Shown one piece after another: positions 1 to 10,739 of a DNA stretch of 64,000 nt (its first letter is position 1; each line of letters begins with the position of its first letter). This DNA is from Pseudomonadota bacterium (GTDB lineage Bacteria; Pseudomonadota; Gammaproteobacteria; Burkholderiales; Rhodocyclaceae). The position numbers and the translations under genes were made by a program. The notes beneath the pieces are model-generated. The model ran no database searches, was not told the origin of the DNA, and saw only the letters and a list, made by a program, of their open reading frames with translations. The stretch spans positions 1 to 64,000 of the forward strand of contig JAGTRS010000009.1 of the NCBI GenBank assembly GCA_018262195.1, read 5' to 3'.

Positions 1-1
1 C

Positions 2-451
2 GCCCAGTACCACCACAGCTATTTCGTCGTCGCCCACTTCCATTACGCGCTGTTCGCCGGCGGCATCATGGGCGTGATGACCGGCGTCTATTACTGGCTG
101 CCGAAATGGACTGGCCACATGTACAGCGAAAAGCTCGGCAAGCTGCATTTCTGGCTGACGGTGTTCTCGTTCAACCTGACCTTCATTCCCCAATTCTTCC
201 TCGGCCTGGCCGGCATGCCGCGGCGCATTCCCGACTATGCGCTGCAGTTCGCCGAATTCAATGCCATCTCGACCGTTGGCGCCTTTGTCCTCGGCATCAG
301 CCAGCTGCTCTTTGCCTGGAACATCTGGTGTTGCGTGCGCGGTGGCCCGAAAGTCGACGGCCAAGTCTGGGAAGGCGCCGAGGGGCTGGAATGGGAGCTT
401 TCATCGCCACCACCCCACCATAGCTGGGAAATCCAGCCGGTGATCAAATGA
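2..451 (+). CDS. ctaD: Cytochrome c oxidase subunit I, 3' end (partial)
   Basis: This is the C-terminal part of the catalytic subunit of an aa3-type haem-copper oxidase, which reduces O2 at the haem a3-CuB centre in the inner membrane. The frame is open from base 2 and enters the window inside the conserved segment YFVVAHFHYALFAG, which carries the histidines that bind haem a3 and haem a. Three hydrophobic segments and a polar tail ending HHSWEIQPVIK follow. About 149 codons are present; the rest lies upstream. The stop overlaps the ATG of the next gene in an ATGA, so translation is probably coupled. Identification is secure from the motif and from the oxidase assembly genes that follow. Confidence 0.95.
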   Translation, partial: AQYHHSYFVVAHFHYALFAGGIMGVMTGVYYWLPKWTGHMYSEKLGKLHFWLTVFSFNLTFIPQFFLGLAGMPRRIPDYALQFAEFNAISTVGAFVLGISQLLFAWNIWCCVRGGPKVDGQVWEGAEGLEWELSSPPPHHSWEIQPVIK

Positions 452-585
452 GTGAGGACAGCATGACCCCGGCCTTCACCGATGCCGAGCTCGCCCGCCG
501 TCGTGCCGCGTCGCGCCGTCTTGGCTGGCTGCTTGGCGCCGTGGTGCTGGTCATTTACCTCATCGGCTTGTTCATCAAGCGTTAG
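448..585 (+). CDS. Small cytochrome oxidase assembly protein, 45 aa
   Basis: A 45-residue protein sits between subunit I and CtaG. It has an acidic N-terminus (MSEDSMTPAF), a basic stretch (ARRRAASRR) and a single membrane segment at about residues 26-42, ending FIKR. Small one-span proteins of this kind are a regular part of beta- and gammaproteobacterial aa3 operons and are thought to help assembly. The start overlaps the ctaD stop (ATGA) and the gene ends 4 bases before ctaG, so position and coupling both argue that it is real. A molecular function is not evident from the sequence. Confidence 0.8.
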   Translation: MSEDSMTPAFTDAELARRRAASRRLGWLLGAVVLVIYLIGLFIKR

Positions 586-589
586 CACC

Positions 590-1201
590 ATGGAACAGGC
601 CCAACCCACCCCAGCTCGCCACAATCGCCTGATCGGCAAGCTGCTGTTGATGGTGGCCGGGGCCTTCGTTTTTGCCTTCGCACTGGTGCCGCTCTATGAC
701 GTGCTCTGCGCGGCTACCGGTTTCAATGGCAAGACAGCTGGCCAAGGGGTCATTCGCGACGGATTCGGGGTTGGTGGCCTGCAAACTGCTACTGCTCCAG
801 CATCAAAGGTCGATACCGGACGCACTGTCCGCGTCGAATTCACCGGCACCGTGATGCCCGGTCTGCCTTGGGACATGCGGCCGCTGACGATCAGCCTCGA
901 CATCCATCCCGGCGAGCTGCAACAGGTCAGTTATCTGGTGCGCAATACCTCGGACCGGCCGATCACCGGTCAGGCCGTGCCGAGCGTAACGCCCGGCCAG
1001 GCTGCGCAGCATTTCGAGAAGATCGAATGCTTCTGTTTTTCACAGCAAACGCTGGGACCGGGTGAAGCGCGCGAGATGCCGCTGGCTTTCATCGTCAAAC
1101 CTGAGGTCGACCGCAACATCAGCCACATCACCCTGTCCTACGCCTTTTTCAGCATTGACGGACAACGCCAGACACTGACCAGCAGCAGGGAGTCCCGATG
1201 A
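590..1201 (+). CDS. ctaG: Cytochrome c oxidase assembly protein CtaG (Cox11), copper delivery to CuB
   Basis: Cox11/CtaG family, 203 aa. It inserts copper into the CuB site of subunit I from the periplasmic side. Residues about 15-35 form the single membrane anchor (KLLLMVAGAFVFAFALVP), followed by a soluble beta-sandwich domain. The copper-binding pair of cysteines is present in IECFCF (Cys147 and Cys149). The frame is open upstream to 482, but the ATG at 590 gives the normal family length and follows the previous stop directly; the upstream extension would overlap the small assembly gene. The stop overlaps the start of the subunit III gene (ATGA). Confidence 0.95.
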   Translation: MEQAQPTPARHNRLIGKLLLMVAGAFVFAFALVPLYDVLCAATGFNGKTAGQGVIRDGFGVGGLQTATAPASKVDTGRTVRVEFTGTVMPGLPWDMRPLTISLDIHPGELQQVSYLVRNTSDRPITGQAVPSVTPGQAAQHFEKIECFCFSQQTLGPGEAREMPLAFIVKPEVDRNISHITLSYAFFSIDGQRQTLTSSRESR

Positions 1202-2070
1202 AAACCAGTCCAGCTCACGCCGCACAGGCGGAACATTATTTCGTTCCGCAGCCCAGCCTCTACCCGGTCATCCTATCGGCCGGCATGTTCCTGCTCGCCC
1301 TTGGTTTCATCCAGCTGATCAACAATTTCGGTCCGGGCAAGTGGGTCATGTTCAGCGGCACTGCCGTTATCCTCTATGTTCTGTTCGGCTGGTTCGGCAA
1401 GGTCATCGGCGAATCGCAGAGCGGCGCCTACCGCGACTGGGAAGACCGTTCATTCCGCTACGGCATGATCTGGTTCATCGCCACCGAGGTGATGTTCTTT
1501 GCCGCCTTCTTCGGCGCGCTGTTCTACGTGCGGGTCATTTCGGTGCCGACCCTGGGTGGCATGGAAGGCGCCCACGGCTTCAGTCTTTGGCCTGAATTCG
1601 CCGGCACCTGGCCGACCAGCGGGCCAAAAGGAGCTACCTTCACGCCAATGGGCGCCTGGGGCATTCCGGCGCTCAATACCGCCCTTCTGCTCAGTTCCGG
1701 CGCCACCGTCACCTGGGCGCACTGGGGGCTGCTGCGCAACCAACGTAGCCACCTGGTGCTCGGCTTAGCCGCGACGGTCTTGCTCGGCAGTGTTTTCCTC
1801 GGCTTCCAGGCTTACGAATATCACCACGCCTACAACGAGCTCGGGCTGACCATGGGCGCCGGTGCCTACGGGGCGACCTTCTTCATGCTGACCGGCTTCC
1901 ATGGTTTCCACGTCACGCTCGGCACCATCATGCTCGCCGTCATCCTGCTGCGCAGCCTGAGCGGCCATTTCAGCGCCGAGCGCCATTTCGCGTTCGAAGC
2001 AGTGGCCTGGTACTGGCACTTCGTCGACGTGGTCTGGCTGATCCTCTTTGTCTTCGTTTACTGGGTGTAG
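1198..2070 (+). CDS. ctaE: Cytochrome c oxidase subunit III
   Basis: Subunit III of the aa3 oxidase, 290 aa with seven predicted membrane helices. It stabilises subunit I and supports proton uptake. Typical features are the helix containing FIATEVMFFAAFFGALF with its conserved glutamate, the segment GFQAYEYHHA, and the C-terminal signature AVAWYWHFVDVVWLILF. The start overlaps the ctaG stop by four bases. Its 3' end overlaps the 3' end of the minus-strand DUF2909 gene by 13 bp. Part of the ctaD-ctaG-ctaE oxidase operon. Confidence 0.95.
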   Translation: MKTSPAHAAQAEHYFVPQPSLYPVILSAGMFLLALGFIQLINNFGPGKWVMFSGTAVILYVLFGWFGKVIGESQSGAYRDWEDRSFRYGMIWFIATEVMFFAAFFGALFYVRVISVPTLGGMEGAHGFSLWPEFAGTWPTSGPKGATFTPMGAWGIPALNTALLLSSGATVTWAHWGLLRNQRSHLVLGLAATVLLGSVFLGFQAYEYHHAYNELGLTMGAGAYGATFFMLTGFHGFHVTLGTIMLAVILLRSLSGHFSAERHFAFEAVAWYWHFVDVVWLILFVFVYWV

Positions 2071-2258
2071 CCGGGTATGAGACCAAACCTGAACCCGGCC
2101 AGCAGCATCAGAAAGAGCGCGATGGACAGCCCGATGCGCAGGGTCAGCGCTCGCACCGTCCGCTCGCCGGCCCCTCGGTCGCGGTAGAGATAGAAGAGCC
2201 CGGAGAACAGGCTGCCGACTATGGCCAACAACAGCAAAACAACCAGCAGCTTGAGCAT
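2058..2258 (-). CDS. DUF2909 family twin-transmembrane protein
   Basis: A 66-residue protein with two hydrophobic helices (about residues 2-23 and 40-60) separated by a short charged loop containing YRDRGAGERT. This matches the DUF2909 family of small membrane proteins often found beside SURF1 in oxidase loci, commonly on the opposite strand as here. A longer frame exists upstream to 2480, but it runs antisense through the SURF1 gene; the ATG at 2258 gives the family's usual length. Its start codon and the SURF1 start lie head to head on the palindrome CATG at 2256-2259. Function unknown; probably oxidase assembly. Confidence 0.75.
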   Translation of the reverse strand: MLKLLVVLLLLAIVGSLFSGLFYLYRDRGAGERTVRALTLRIGLSIALFLMLLAGFRFGLIPGYTQ

Positions 2259-3024
2259 GGACGACGCCTCCGAAGGGATTTCCGTAGCCCAGTATGCGCG
2301 CCGGCCGGGCGGGGCGGCAAGGGCCAGCCGCAAACAGGCGGCGATCCTTGGCGGCCTGCTCCTTGCCTTCCTGTTGCCGGCTTTCATTTCGCTCGGCCTC
2401 TGGCAATGGCGCAAGGCCGAGATGAAAACCGCGCTGCAAATCGAACTCGACACCCGCAGCCACGATGCCGCCATCGCCATGCCGACTGCGCTGGCCGATG
2501 TCGAATCGCTGCGCCATCATCGGGTCATCCTGCGCGGCACCTACGACGCCGCCCACCAGGTGCTGATCGACAACCGCCTGCATCAGGAACAGGCCGGCTA
2601 CCACGTCATCACGCCCCTGCAGCTCACCGGATCGAACATGCATGTACTGGTCAATCGTGGCTGGCTGGCCGCTCCGGCCGATCACCAACAGCAGCCGGTG
2701 GCCGAGGTGCCGACCGGCGAAATCGAACTGAGCGGGATTGCCGTGCTGCCGACCCAACGGTTTTTTAACTTGATGCAGCAACCAACCAGCGGTTGGGCGC
2801 CGGTCTGGCAGAACCTCGACATAGAACGCTTCCGCTCGGCTGTGCCCTACCCGCTGCAAGGCCTGGTCATCCAGCTCGACCAGACGGCGCCGGGCGGTTA
2901 CGTGCGCGACTGGCCGCGCCCGGACGAACGGGCCGACCGCCACCGCAGCTACGCCCTGCAATGGTTCGGCTTCGCCATCGCCAGCCTCGGCATCTGGGCC
3001 TATTTCCTGATCCGCCGGTCATGA
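2257..3024 (+). CDS. SURF1 family cytochrome oxidase assembly protein
   Basis: SURF1 (Shy1) family protein, which helps place haem a into subunit I. It has an N-terminal membrane helix (about residues 30-50 from this start, ending in the family's SLGLWQWRKAEMK) and a C-terminal helix (QWFGFAIASLGIWAYFLI), with a periplasmic domain of about 170 residues between them. Start choice is uncertain: the ATG at 2257 avoids most of the overlap with the minus-strand DUF2909 gene, while an ATG at 2221 would add 12 residues. The stop overlaps the next start (ATGA at 3021-3024). Confidence 0.88.
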   Translation: MDDASEGISVAQYARRPGGAARASRKQAAILGGLLLAFLLPAFISLGLWQWRKAEMKTALQIELDTRSHDAAIAMPTALADVESLRHHRVILRGTYDAAHQVLIDNRLHQEQAGYHVITPLQLTGSNMHVLVNRGWLAAPADHQQQPVAEVPTGEIELSGIAVLPTQRFFNLMQQPTSGWAPVWQNLDIERFRSAVPYPLQGLVIQLDQTAPGGYVRDWPRPDERADRHRSYALQWFGFAIASLGIWAYFLIRRS

Positions 3025-3608
3025 ACAGCGTCGCCATTCATTCGCTCCCCAACCAGCGCCAGGGCCGGCTGATGCTGGCCCTGATCGTCGCCCTGCTCGC
3101 CTTGCCCTTCGTCATCGGCGCCGGCCTTTACTTTGGCGGCTGGCATCCGTCCCGGATCGGGCATCACGGCCACCTGCTCAACCCACCCCGCCAGTTGCCG
3201 GAGCAGATTCCACACCCCAAGGGTGCTTCCTTCGGGGCGCGGTCAACCGGAAAAAATGCCGAAAAATGGAAGCTCGTGCTCCAGGTCCGCGGCTCGTGCA
3301 CCACCGACTGCACGAGCCGTCTCGATGAAATGCGCCGCATCCACGTCGCCCTCTACAAGAACATGGGCCGCCTGAGCCGCGCCGTGCTGACCGACCAACC
3401 GGACGACCCGGCCCTGCTCGCCCTGCACGCCAGCCAGCCCGACCTGACGGTGCTGACCGCCCCGCCCGATGCATTGGCAGAAATCACCGACCCCGTGTTG
3501 CTGGTCGATCCACAGGGGCTCGTGATCATGACCTACCCACCGGACGCCAGCCCCCAAGGCATGCGCGCCGACCTCGACCGCCTGCTCAAATACGCCTGGA
3601 CCGGCTAG
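3021..3608 (+). CDS. Membrane-anchored SCO/thioredoxin-like protein of the oxidase operon
   Basis: A 195-aa protein of a family seen next to SURF1 in betaproteobacterial oxidase operons and usually left as hypothetical. Residues about 16-38 form one membrane helix. The remaining periplasmic part contains VRGSCTTDC, a Cys-x3-Cys arrangement like the copper-binding CxxxC of SCO proteins, and ends in a thioredoxin-like pattern (DPVLLVDPQGLVIMTYPPDA) that resembles the SCO C-terminus. A role in copper or thiol chemistry for CuA assembly is inference. It is coupled to SURF1 by ATGA and lies 10 bp before ctaB. Confidence 0.75.
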   Translation: MNSVAIHSLPNQRQGRLMLALIVALLALPFVIGAGLYFGGWHPSRIGHHGHLLNPPRQLPEQIPHPKGASFGARSTGKNAEKWKLVLQVRGSCTTDCTSRLDEMRRIHVALYKNMGRLSRAVLTDQPDDPALLALHASQPDLTVLTAPPDALAEITDPVLLVDPQGLVIMTYPPDASPQGMRADLDRLLKYAWTG

Positions 3609-3618
3609 GAGAATATCC

Positions 3619-4509
3619 ATGCACACCGCGACAGCCCCCACCCTAAGCCTCAGCCAGCGTCTGGCCGCCTTCAGCCACCTGTGCAAACCACGGGTCAACA
3701 GCCTGATCGTGTTCACTGCGATGATCGGCATGTGCCTGGCGACGCCGGATTTCCCGCCGCTCTTGCGCTTCACCGTCGCCTCGCTCGGCATCGCGCTGGT
3801 TTCCTTCGCCGCCGCCGCACTGAACTGCCTGGTTGAACGCACTGTCGATGCCAAGATGGCCCGCACCAGCTGGCGCGCCACTGCGCGCGGTGACATCTCG
3901 CCGCTCGAAACGATCACGCTGGCCACCGCCCTCGGCGCCACCGGCCTGTGGCTGCTGCACAACTTCATCAACGACCTGACCATGTGGCTGACGCTGGCCA
4001 CCTTCGTCGGCTACACAGTCATCTACACGCTGATCCTCAAACCGGCGACGCCGATGAACATCGTCATCGGCGGTGCCTCCGGTGCCATGCCGCCGCTGCT
4101 CGGATGGACCGCGATGACCGGCCATGTTTCGGCTGAGCCGCTGGTCCTCTTCCTGATCATCTTCCTGTGGACCCCGCCGCACTTCTGGGCCCTGGCCTGC
4201 TACCGGCGCGACGACTACGCCCGCTCCGGCCTGCCCATGCTGCCGGTCACCCACGGCATCGCCTTCACCTGCCAGCACATCCTCTGGTACACCGTGATGC
4301 TCGCCGCTGCCAGCCTGATCCCGGTCTCGCTGGGCATGAGCGGGACCTTCTACCTGATCGCCATCAGCCTGCTCGACCTCGTCTTCCTCGGCTACGCCAT
4401 CGCCCTCTGCCGCAACTACAGCGACGCCCTGGCCCGCCGCACATTCCGCTACTCCATCCTCTACCTGACCCTGCTCTTCGCCGCCCTCTTCATCGACCGC
4501 CTATTCTGA
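3619..4509 (+). CDS. ctaB: Protohaem IX farnesyltransferase (haem O synthase)
   Basis: UbiA-superfamily prenyltransferase, 296 aa, which attaches a farnesyl group to haem b to make haem O. About nine membrane helices are predicted. The first Asp-rich motif appears in the betaproteobacterial variant NCLVERTVDAKMART; a second conserved loop reads WTPPHFWALACYRRDDYARSGLPMLPV. A Shine-Dalgarno sequence (AGGAG) lies about 7 bases before the ATG. It is followed 4 bp later by ctaA, which uses its product. Length and motifs fit a complete, active enzyme. Confidence 0.95.
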   Translation: MHTATAPTLSLSQRLAAFSHLCKPRVNSLIVFTAMIGMCLATPDFPPLLRFTVASLGIALVSFAAAALNCLVERTVDAKMARTSWRATARGDISPLETITLATALGATGLWLLHNFINDLTMWLTLATFVGYTVIYTLILKPATPMNIVIGGASGAMPPLLGWTAMTGHVSAEPLVLFLIIFLWTPPHFWALACYRRDDYARSGLPMLPVTHGIAFTCQHILWYTVMLAAASLIPVSLGMSGTFYLIAISLLDLVFLGYAIALCRNYSDALARRTFRYSILYLTLLFAALFIDRLF

Positions 4510-4513
4510 CCCG

Positions 4514-5557
4514 ATGCGCCTCTACCGTCGCCTGCTTCTCATCGCCACGCTGCTCGCCTTCGCCGTCATCGCCCTTGGCGCCTACGTCCGCCTGTCCGAT
4601 GCCGGCCTCGGCTGCCCCGACTGGCCCGGCTGTTACGGCCACTGGCTGGGCGTTCCTGAAGCACAACACGAACAGCAGGCGGCCGCACAAGCCTATCCGG
4701 ACCGGCCACTCGATACCGGCAAGGCATGGAAGGAAATGCTCCACCGTTATCTCGCCGGCACGCTGGGCCTGCTCATCCTGGCGCTGTGCATCCTCGCCTG
4801 GCGCAAGGAATACCGCAGCCAGCAGTCGCCGGCCCTGCCGACCGCACTACTAGGTATCGTCGGCCTGCAGGCGGCACTCGGCATGTGGACGGTCACGCTA
4901 TTGCTCAAGCCGGTCATCGTCACCCTTCACCTGCTCGGCGGCATGACGACGCTCTCCATCCTCGTCGGCATGGCCGTTGCCGGACGTAAGGCAACGCCGG
5001 AAAACGCCATTGGTCCTGGAACGCGCCTGCTGGCCTTCGGAGCATTGCTTGCAATCAGCATCCAGATCGCCCTCGGCGGCTGGGTCAGCAGCAACTACGC
5101 CGCTCTTGCCTGCCCGGATTTCCCGACCTGTTTGGGCCAATGGCAGCCCGAAATGGATTTCACCCACGCCTTCAGCCTGCACCGGGAACTGGGCGAAACA
5201 AGCGATGGCCAGTTCCTGCCGTACGCCGCCTTGACGGCGATTCACTGGAGCCACCGTCTGGGAGCTGTTTTGGTTACGCTGATGGCGGGCCTGCTGGCAC
5301 TTGCCCTGTTCAAAACCGGCAAGAGAAATTGGCAATTGTGGGGCGGCTTACTGGCGTTTCTGATGCTGGCGCAACTCAGTCTGGGCATTGCCAACGTCCT
5401 GCTCGGCCTGCCACTGGCCATTGCCGTCGCCCATAACCTCGGTGCCGCGCTGCTGCTGACAGCGACGCTGACGCTCAATATCAGCCTCTATCGCCAGCGC
5501 CTTCCGGCATCGGATGCTTCAGCCCTGAGTGGCCCATCGAAGACCGCAGCCGGTTGA
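4514..5557 (+). CDS. ctaA: Haem A synthase (Cox15/CtaA)
   Basis: Cox15/CtaA family protein, 347 aa, with eight predicted membrane helices. It oxidises the C8 methyl of haem O to a formyl group, giving haem A for the aa3 oxidase. The N-terminal signature GAYVRLSDAGLGCPDWPGCYG is present, and the two halves of the protein repeat the pattern: a second pair of cysteines is in the loop ALACPDFPTCLGQW. Histidines near HRYLAGTLG and HWSHRLGAV are the expected haem ligands. It closes the oxidase operon and is followed by a strong terminator. Confidence 0.95.
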   Translation: MRLYRRLLLIATLLAFAVIALGAYVRLSDAGLGCPDWPGCYGHWLGVPEAQHEQQAAAQAYPDRPLDTGKAWKEMLHRYLAGTLGLLILALCILAWRKEYRSQQSPALPTALLGIVGLQAALGMWTVTLLLKPVIVTLHLLGGMTTLSILVGMAVAGRKATPENAIGPGTRLLAFGALLAISIQIALGGWVSSNYAALACPDFPTCLGQWQPEMDFTHAFSLHRELGETSDGQFLPYAALTAIHWSHRLGAVLVTLMAGLLALALFKTGKRNWQLWGGLLAFLMLAQLSLGIANVLLGLPLAIAVAHNLGAALLLTATLTLNISLYRQRLPASDASALSGPSKTAAG

Positions 5558-5572
5558 ATGACTCCCGGTTGG

Positions 5573-5609
5573 AAAAGACAAAGCCCGGAAAAACCGGGCT
5601 TTGTCTTTT
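5573..5609. terminator. Bidirectional intrinsic terminator between ctaA and guaA
   Basis: A perfect inverted repeat with a 16-bp stem (5573-5588 with 5594-5609) and an AAAAA loop. A and T runs at the two ends give a U-tract in both directions, so it can end the oxidase operon on the plus strand and guaA on the minus strand. Confidence 0.9.
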
Positions 5610-5626
5610 CTGGGAAAACCGTTACA

Positions 5627-7261
<1,635 letters not shown>

Positions 7262-7282
7262 TTTCAAAACCTTGAATAAAAA

Positions 7283-7303
7283 GGGCGGCTCCCGGAGCCG
7301 CCC
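7283..7303 (-). terminator. Intrinsic terminator or attenuator between guaB and guaA
   Basis: GGGCGGCTC (7283-7291) and GAGCCGCCC (7295-7303) form a 9-bp GC-rich stem with a 3-base loop. Read on the minus strand it is followed by a run of T, so it should end much of the guaB transcript 20 to 40 bases before guaA begins. Partial read-through would set the guaB:guaA ratio; guaA may otherwise need its own promoter. Confidence 0.75.
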
Positions 7304-7321
7304 TCAGTAACACGGAAAAGA

Positions 7322-8797
<1,476 letters not shown>

Positions 8798-8820
8798 TTA
8801 ATCCAAGGTCACAAAATCGT

Positions 8821-8826
8821 ATTATA
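8821..8826 (-). promoter_or_regulatory. Candidate -10 box of guaB
   Basis: TATAAT on the minus strand, a perfect -10 hexamer, 36 bases before the guaB ATG. No good -35 hexamer is seen at 16-18 bases, so the call depends on the -10 and its position. Confidence 0.4.
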
Positions 8827-8848
8827 CAGAAAAGCCAAGGAAACCCAG

Positions 8849-9349
8849 ATGACCACAAAATCCTCTCTCGTATTTGCCCTTGTTTTCGCATCTGCCAACC
8901 TGAGCGTGGCAACGCATGCTGAAACCTTCCAGTGGAAGGACAGCAACGGCCAGACAGTTGTTTCCGACGTGCCGCCGCCAGCCAGCGCCAAAGGCCGACG
9001 CTCGATAGGAGGTCAGCAGCCGGCAGTCGTTTCGGAAAAGGTGGCAGAGAAATCCCCGGAAGGCACGAAGGCTACTGACGCGCCAATGACCACCGCAGAA
9101 AAAGATCTCGAATTTAAAAAGCGCCAACAGGAAGCCAAGGAAAAAGCCGAGAAACAAGCCAAGGAACAGGCGGCTGAAAAGGACAAGCGGGATAACTGCG
9201 ACAACGCCCGTCGCAATCTGGCTGCACTGGAAACGAACCAGCCGATGGCGACTTACGATGACAAGGGTCAGCGGATTTTGATGGATGGGGCTCAGCGCGA
9301 ACAGACAATGGAGCGCGCCCGCCGGGTAGTCGCCGACTCCTGCAAATAG
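8849..9349 (+). CDS. Periplasmic DUF4124 domain protein
   Basis: A 166-aa exported protein. A signal peptide ends near THA (residue 24). The mature N-terminus ETFQWKDSNGQTVVSDVPPP is a DUF4124 domain, a short conserved module in many proteobacterial envelope proteins. The middle (about residues 80-115) is a highly charged Lys/Glu/Ala helix, likely a coiled coil, followed by a short region with two cysteines (DNCDNARRNL and the C-terminal SCK) that could form a disulfide. The function of DUF4124 is unknown. It is divergent from guaB and convergent with rnfH. Confidence 0.8.
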   Translation: MTTKSSLVFALVFASANLSVATHAETFQWKDSNGQTVVSDVPPPASAKGRRSIGGQQPAVVSEKVAEKSPEGTKATDAPMTTAEKDLEFKKRQQEAKEKAEKQAKEQAAEKDKRDNCDNARRNLAALETNQPMATYDDKGQRILMDGAQREQTMERARRVVADSCK

Positions 9350-9361
9350 CCCCCCCCTCAA

Positions 9362-9688
9362 CTACCCCTCGGAGGCGTCGGAATCACCGGCGCCTTTTTT
9401 CATGACCTTGCCCTCGGCCGCGCGTTGCTTGCGGACTTCCTTCGGATCAGCAATCAGCGGCCGATAGATTTCAACACGATCCTTGTCGCGCAACACCGAA
9501 TCGACTTTGGAAAGCTTGTTCCAGATGCCAAACTTGTTCTTCTTCAGATCGATTTCGGGATACTTCCCCAGCAGACCAGAAGCTTCAAGAGCCTGCTGCA
9601 ACGATGCACCTTCCGGCAATTGCACGCGAACCAGTTCCTGTTTGTTGGACAAGGCATAGCAAACTTCAATACTCAGCATTTCAGCCAT
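9362..9688 (-). CDS. rnfH: RnfH family ubiquitin-like protein
   Basis: RnfH (UPF0125) family, 108 aa, with a beta-grasp fold. The family pattern is clear: IEVCYALSNKQELVRVQLPEGASLQQALEASG, then a central FGIWNKLSKVDSVLRDKDRVEIYRPL. It normally sits right after ratA, as here; its ATG at 9688 overlaps the ratA stop by 8 bases. An upstream extension of the frame to 9769 runs through ratA and lacks family similarity. The molecular role is unclear despite the gene name, which comes from an rnf cluster elsewhere. Confidence 0.92.
   Translation of the reverse strand: MAEMLSIEVCYALSNKQELVRVQLPEGASLQQALEASGLLGKYPEIDLKKNKFGIWNKLSKVDSVLRDKDRVEIYRPLIADPKEVRKQRAAEGKVMKKGAGDSDASEG
9373..9400 (+). terminator. 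Intrinsic terminator of the DUF4124 gene, inside rnfH
   Basis: AGGCGTCGG (9373-9381) pairs with CCGGCGCCT (9387-9395) with one T-G pair and an AATCA loop, then runs into six T. It lies inside the last codons of the convergent rnfH gene, where it also encodes a Lys-Lys-Gly-Ala-Gly stretch. Confidence 0.7.
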
Positions 9689-10124
9689 GGCTGACTCCAA
9701 AGACCTGTGCGGCACGACGCACAAAGGCGTCAACAAACGTATTCGCAATATGGCTAAACACCGGGCCAATCACTTTTTCGAACAACTTGCTGGAAAATTC
9801 ATAGTGCAACTGAAATTCGATCTTGCAGGCATTTTCGGCCAAGACCTTGAAATGCCATGACCCTTCCAGCCGACGAAACGGACCATCAACCAGCCGGATT
9901 TTCATCAGGCGCGGATATTCCTTGTCGTTTTCCGTAGTGAAGCAGGATTTGACCGAGTGGTAGTTGATGTGGAGCGTCGCTACCGTCCTGGATGGATCCC
10001 GGAATTTCACCTCGGTCTGGCTGCACCAGGGAAGAAATGCAGGGTAATCCTCGCAACGATCCACCAGCTCGAACATGCGTTCAGCCGATTGCTCAATCAA
10101 GACTGTCTTTTCAACCAGAGCCAT
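9681..10124 (-). CDS. ratA: RatA/COQ10-like START-domain protein
   Basis: A 147-aa protein of the polyketide cyclase/START family that includes E. coli RatA (YfjG), reported to block 70S ribosome association, and yeast COQ10, a ubiquinone-binding protein. Typical signatures are the N-terminal [27 protein letters not shown] and the C-terminal amphipathic helix [14 protein letters not shown]. It is directly followed by rnfH and divergent from smpB, the conserved proteobacterial arrangement. Whether it acts on ribosomes or in quinone function here cannot be told from sequence. Confidence 0.92.
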   Translation of the reverse strand: MALVEKTVLIEQSAERMFELVDRCEDYPAFLPWCSQTEVKFRDPSRTVATLHINYHSVKSCFTTENDKEYPRLMKIRLVDGPFRRLEGSWHFKVLAENACKIEFQLHYEFSSKLFEKVIGPVFSHIANTFVDAFVRRAAQVFGVSHG

Positions 10125-10183
10125 GCGGCAGCAGCATTCCTGTATCCTGTAGAATTCACAATTTTAATGGATCACCCGGCAGC

Positions 10184-10633
10184 ATGAGCATTACCGTCAA
10201 CAAAAAAGCCTTTCACGACTACTTCGTCGAAGAAAAGTACGAGGCCGGCATTTCCCTCCAGGGGTGGGAGGTCAAAGCCATTCGTGCCGGACGGATGAAC
10301 ATCAAGGAATCCTACGTCATCATCAAGGGTGGCGAGCTCTACATCATCGGCATGCATATTTCGCCACTGGCAACCGCCTCAACCCATGTCAGCCACGACC
10401 CCACACGCACGCGCAAGCTATTGCTGCATGCCAAGGAAATCAGCAAACTTATTGGCAAGGTCGAGCGCGCCGGATACGCCCTGGTACCGCTTGATCTGCA
10501 TTTCGTACGTGGCAGAATAAAACTTGAAGTTGGCTTGGCCAAAGGCAAGAAGCAGCACGACAAACGTGCCGACGAACTGGACAAGGATTCAAAGCGCGAA
10601 GCCCAGCGAGCCATGAAAGAACGCCAGAGGTAG
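10184..10633 (+). CDS. smpB: SsrA-binding protein SmpB
   Basis: SmpB, 149 aa, binds tmRNA and brings it to stalled ribosomes for trans-translation. The OB-fold core is clear ([20 protein letters not shown], then [20 protein letters not shown]), and the basic C-terminal tail rich in Lys and Arg, which occupies the empty mRNA channel, is present. The ATG at 10184 ([13 protein letters not shown]) matches the family start; the frame is open further upstream to 9992 but that part overlaps ratA. The tmRNA gene itself is not in this window. Confidence 0.96.
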   Translation: MSITVNKKAFHDYFVEEKYEAGISLQGWEVKAIRAGRMNIKESYVIIKGGELYIIGMHISPLATASTHVSHDPTRTRKLLLHAKEISKLIGKVERAGYALVPLDLHFVRGRIKLEVGLAKGKKQHDKRADELDKDSKREAQRAMKERQR

Positions 10634-10739
10634 TCACAACATGCCAAGACGATTGTGTAAAAATCCTTGAAGTTCAATCAAAGAAAATCCAACAGACAAT
10701 CGCCATAATCAACATGATTGACTTACTCCGAATCCCGGC

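Noticed and set aside
1765..2961. 398-codon open frame on the minus strand
   Set aside because: Antisense to the subunit III and SURF1 genes; only the DUF2909 gene, in another frame at 2058-2258, is credible on that strand.
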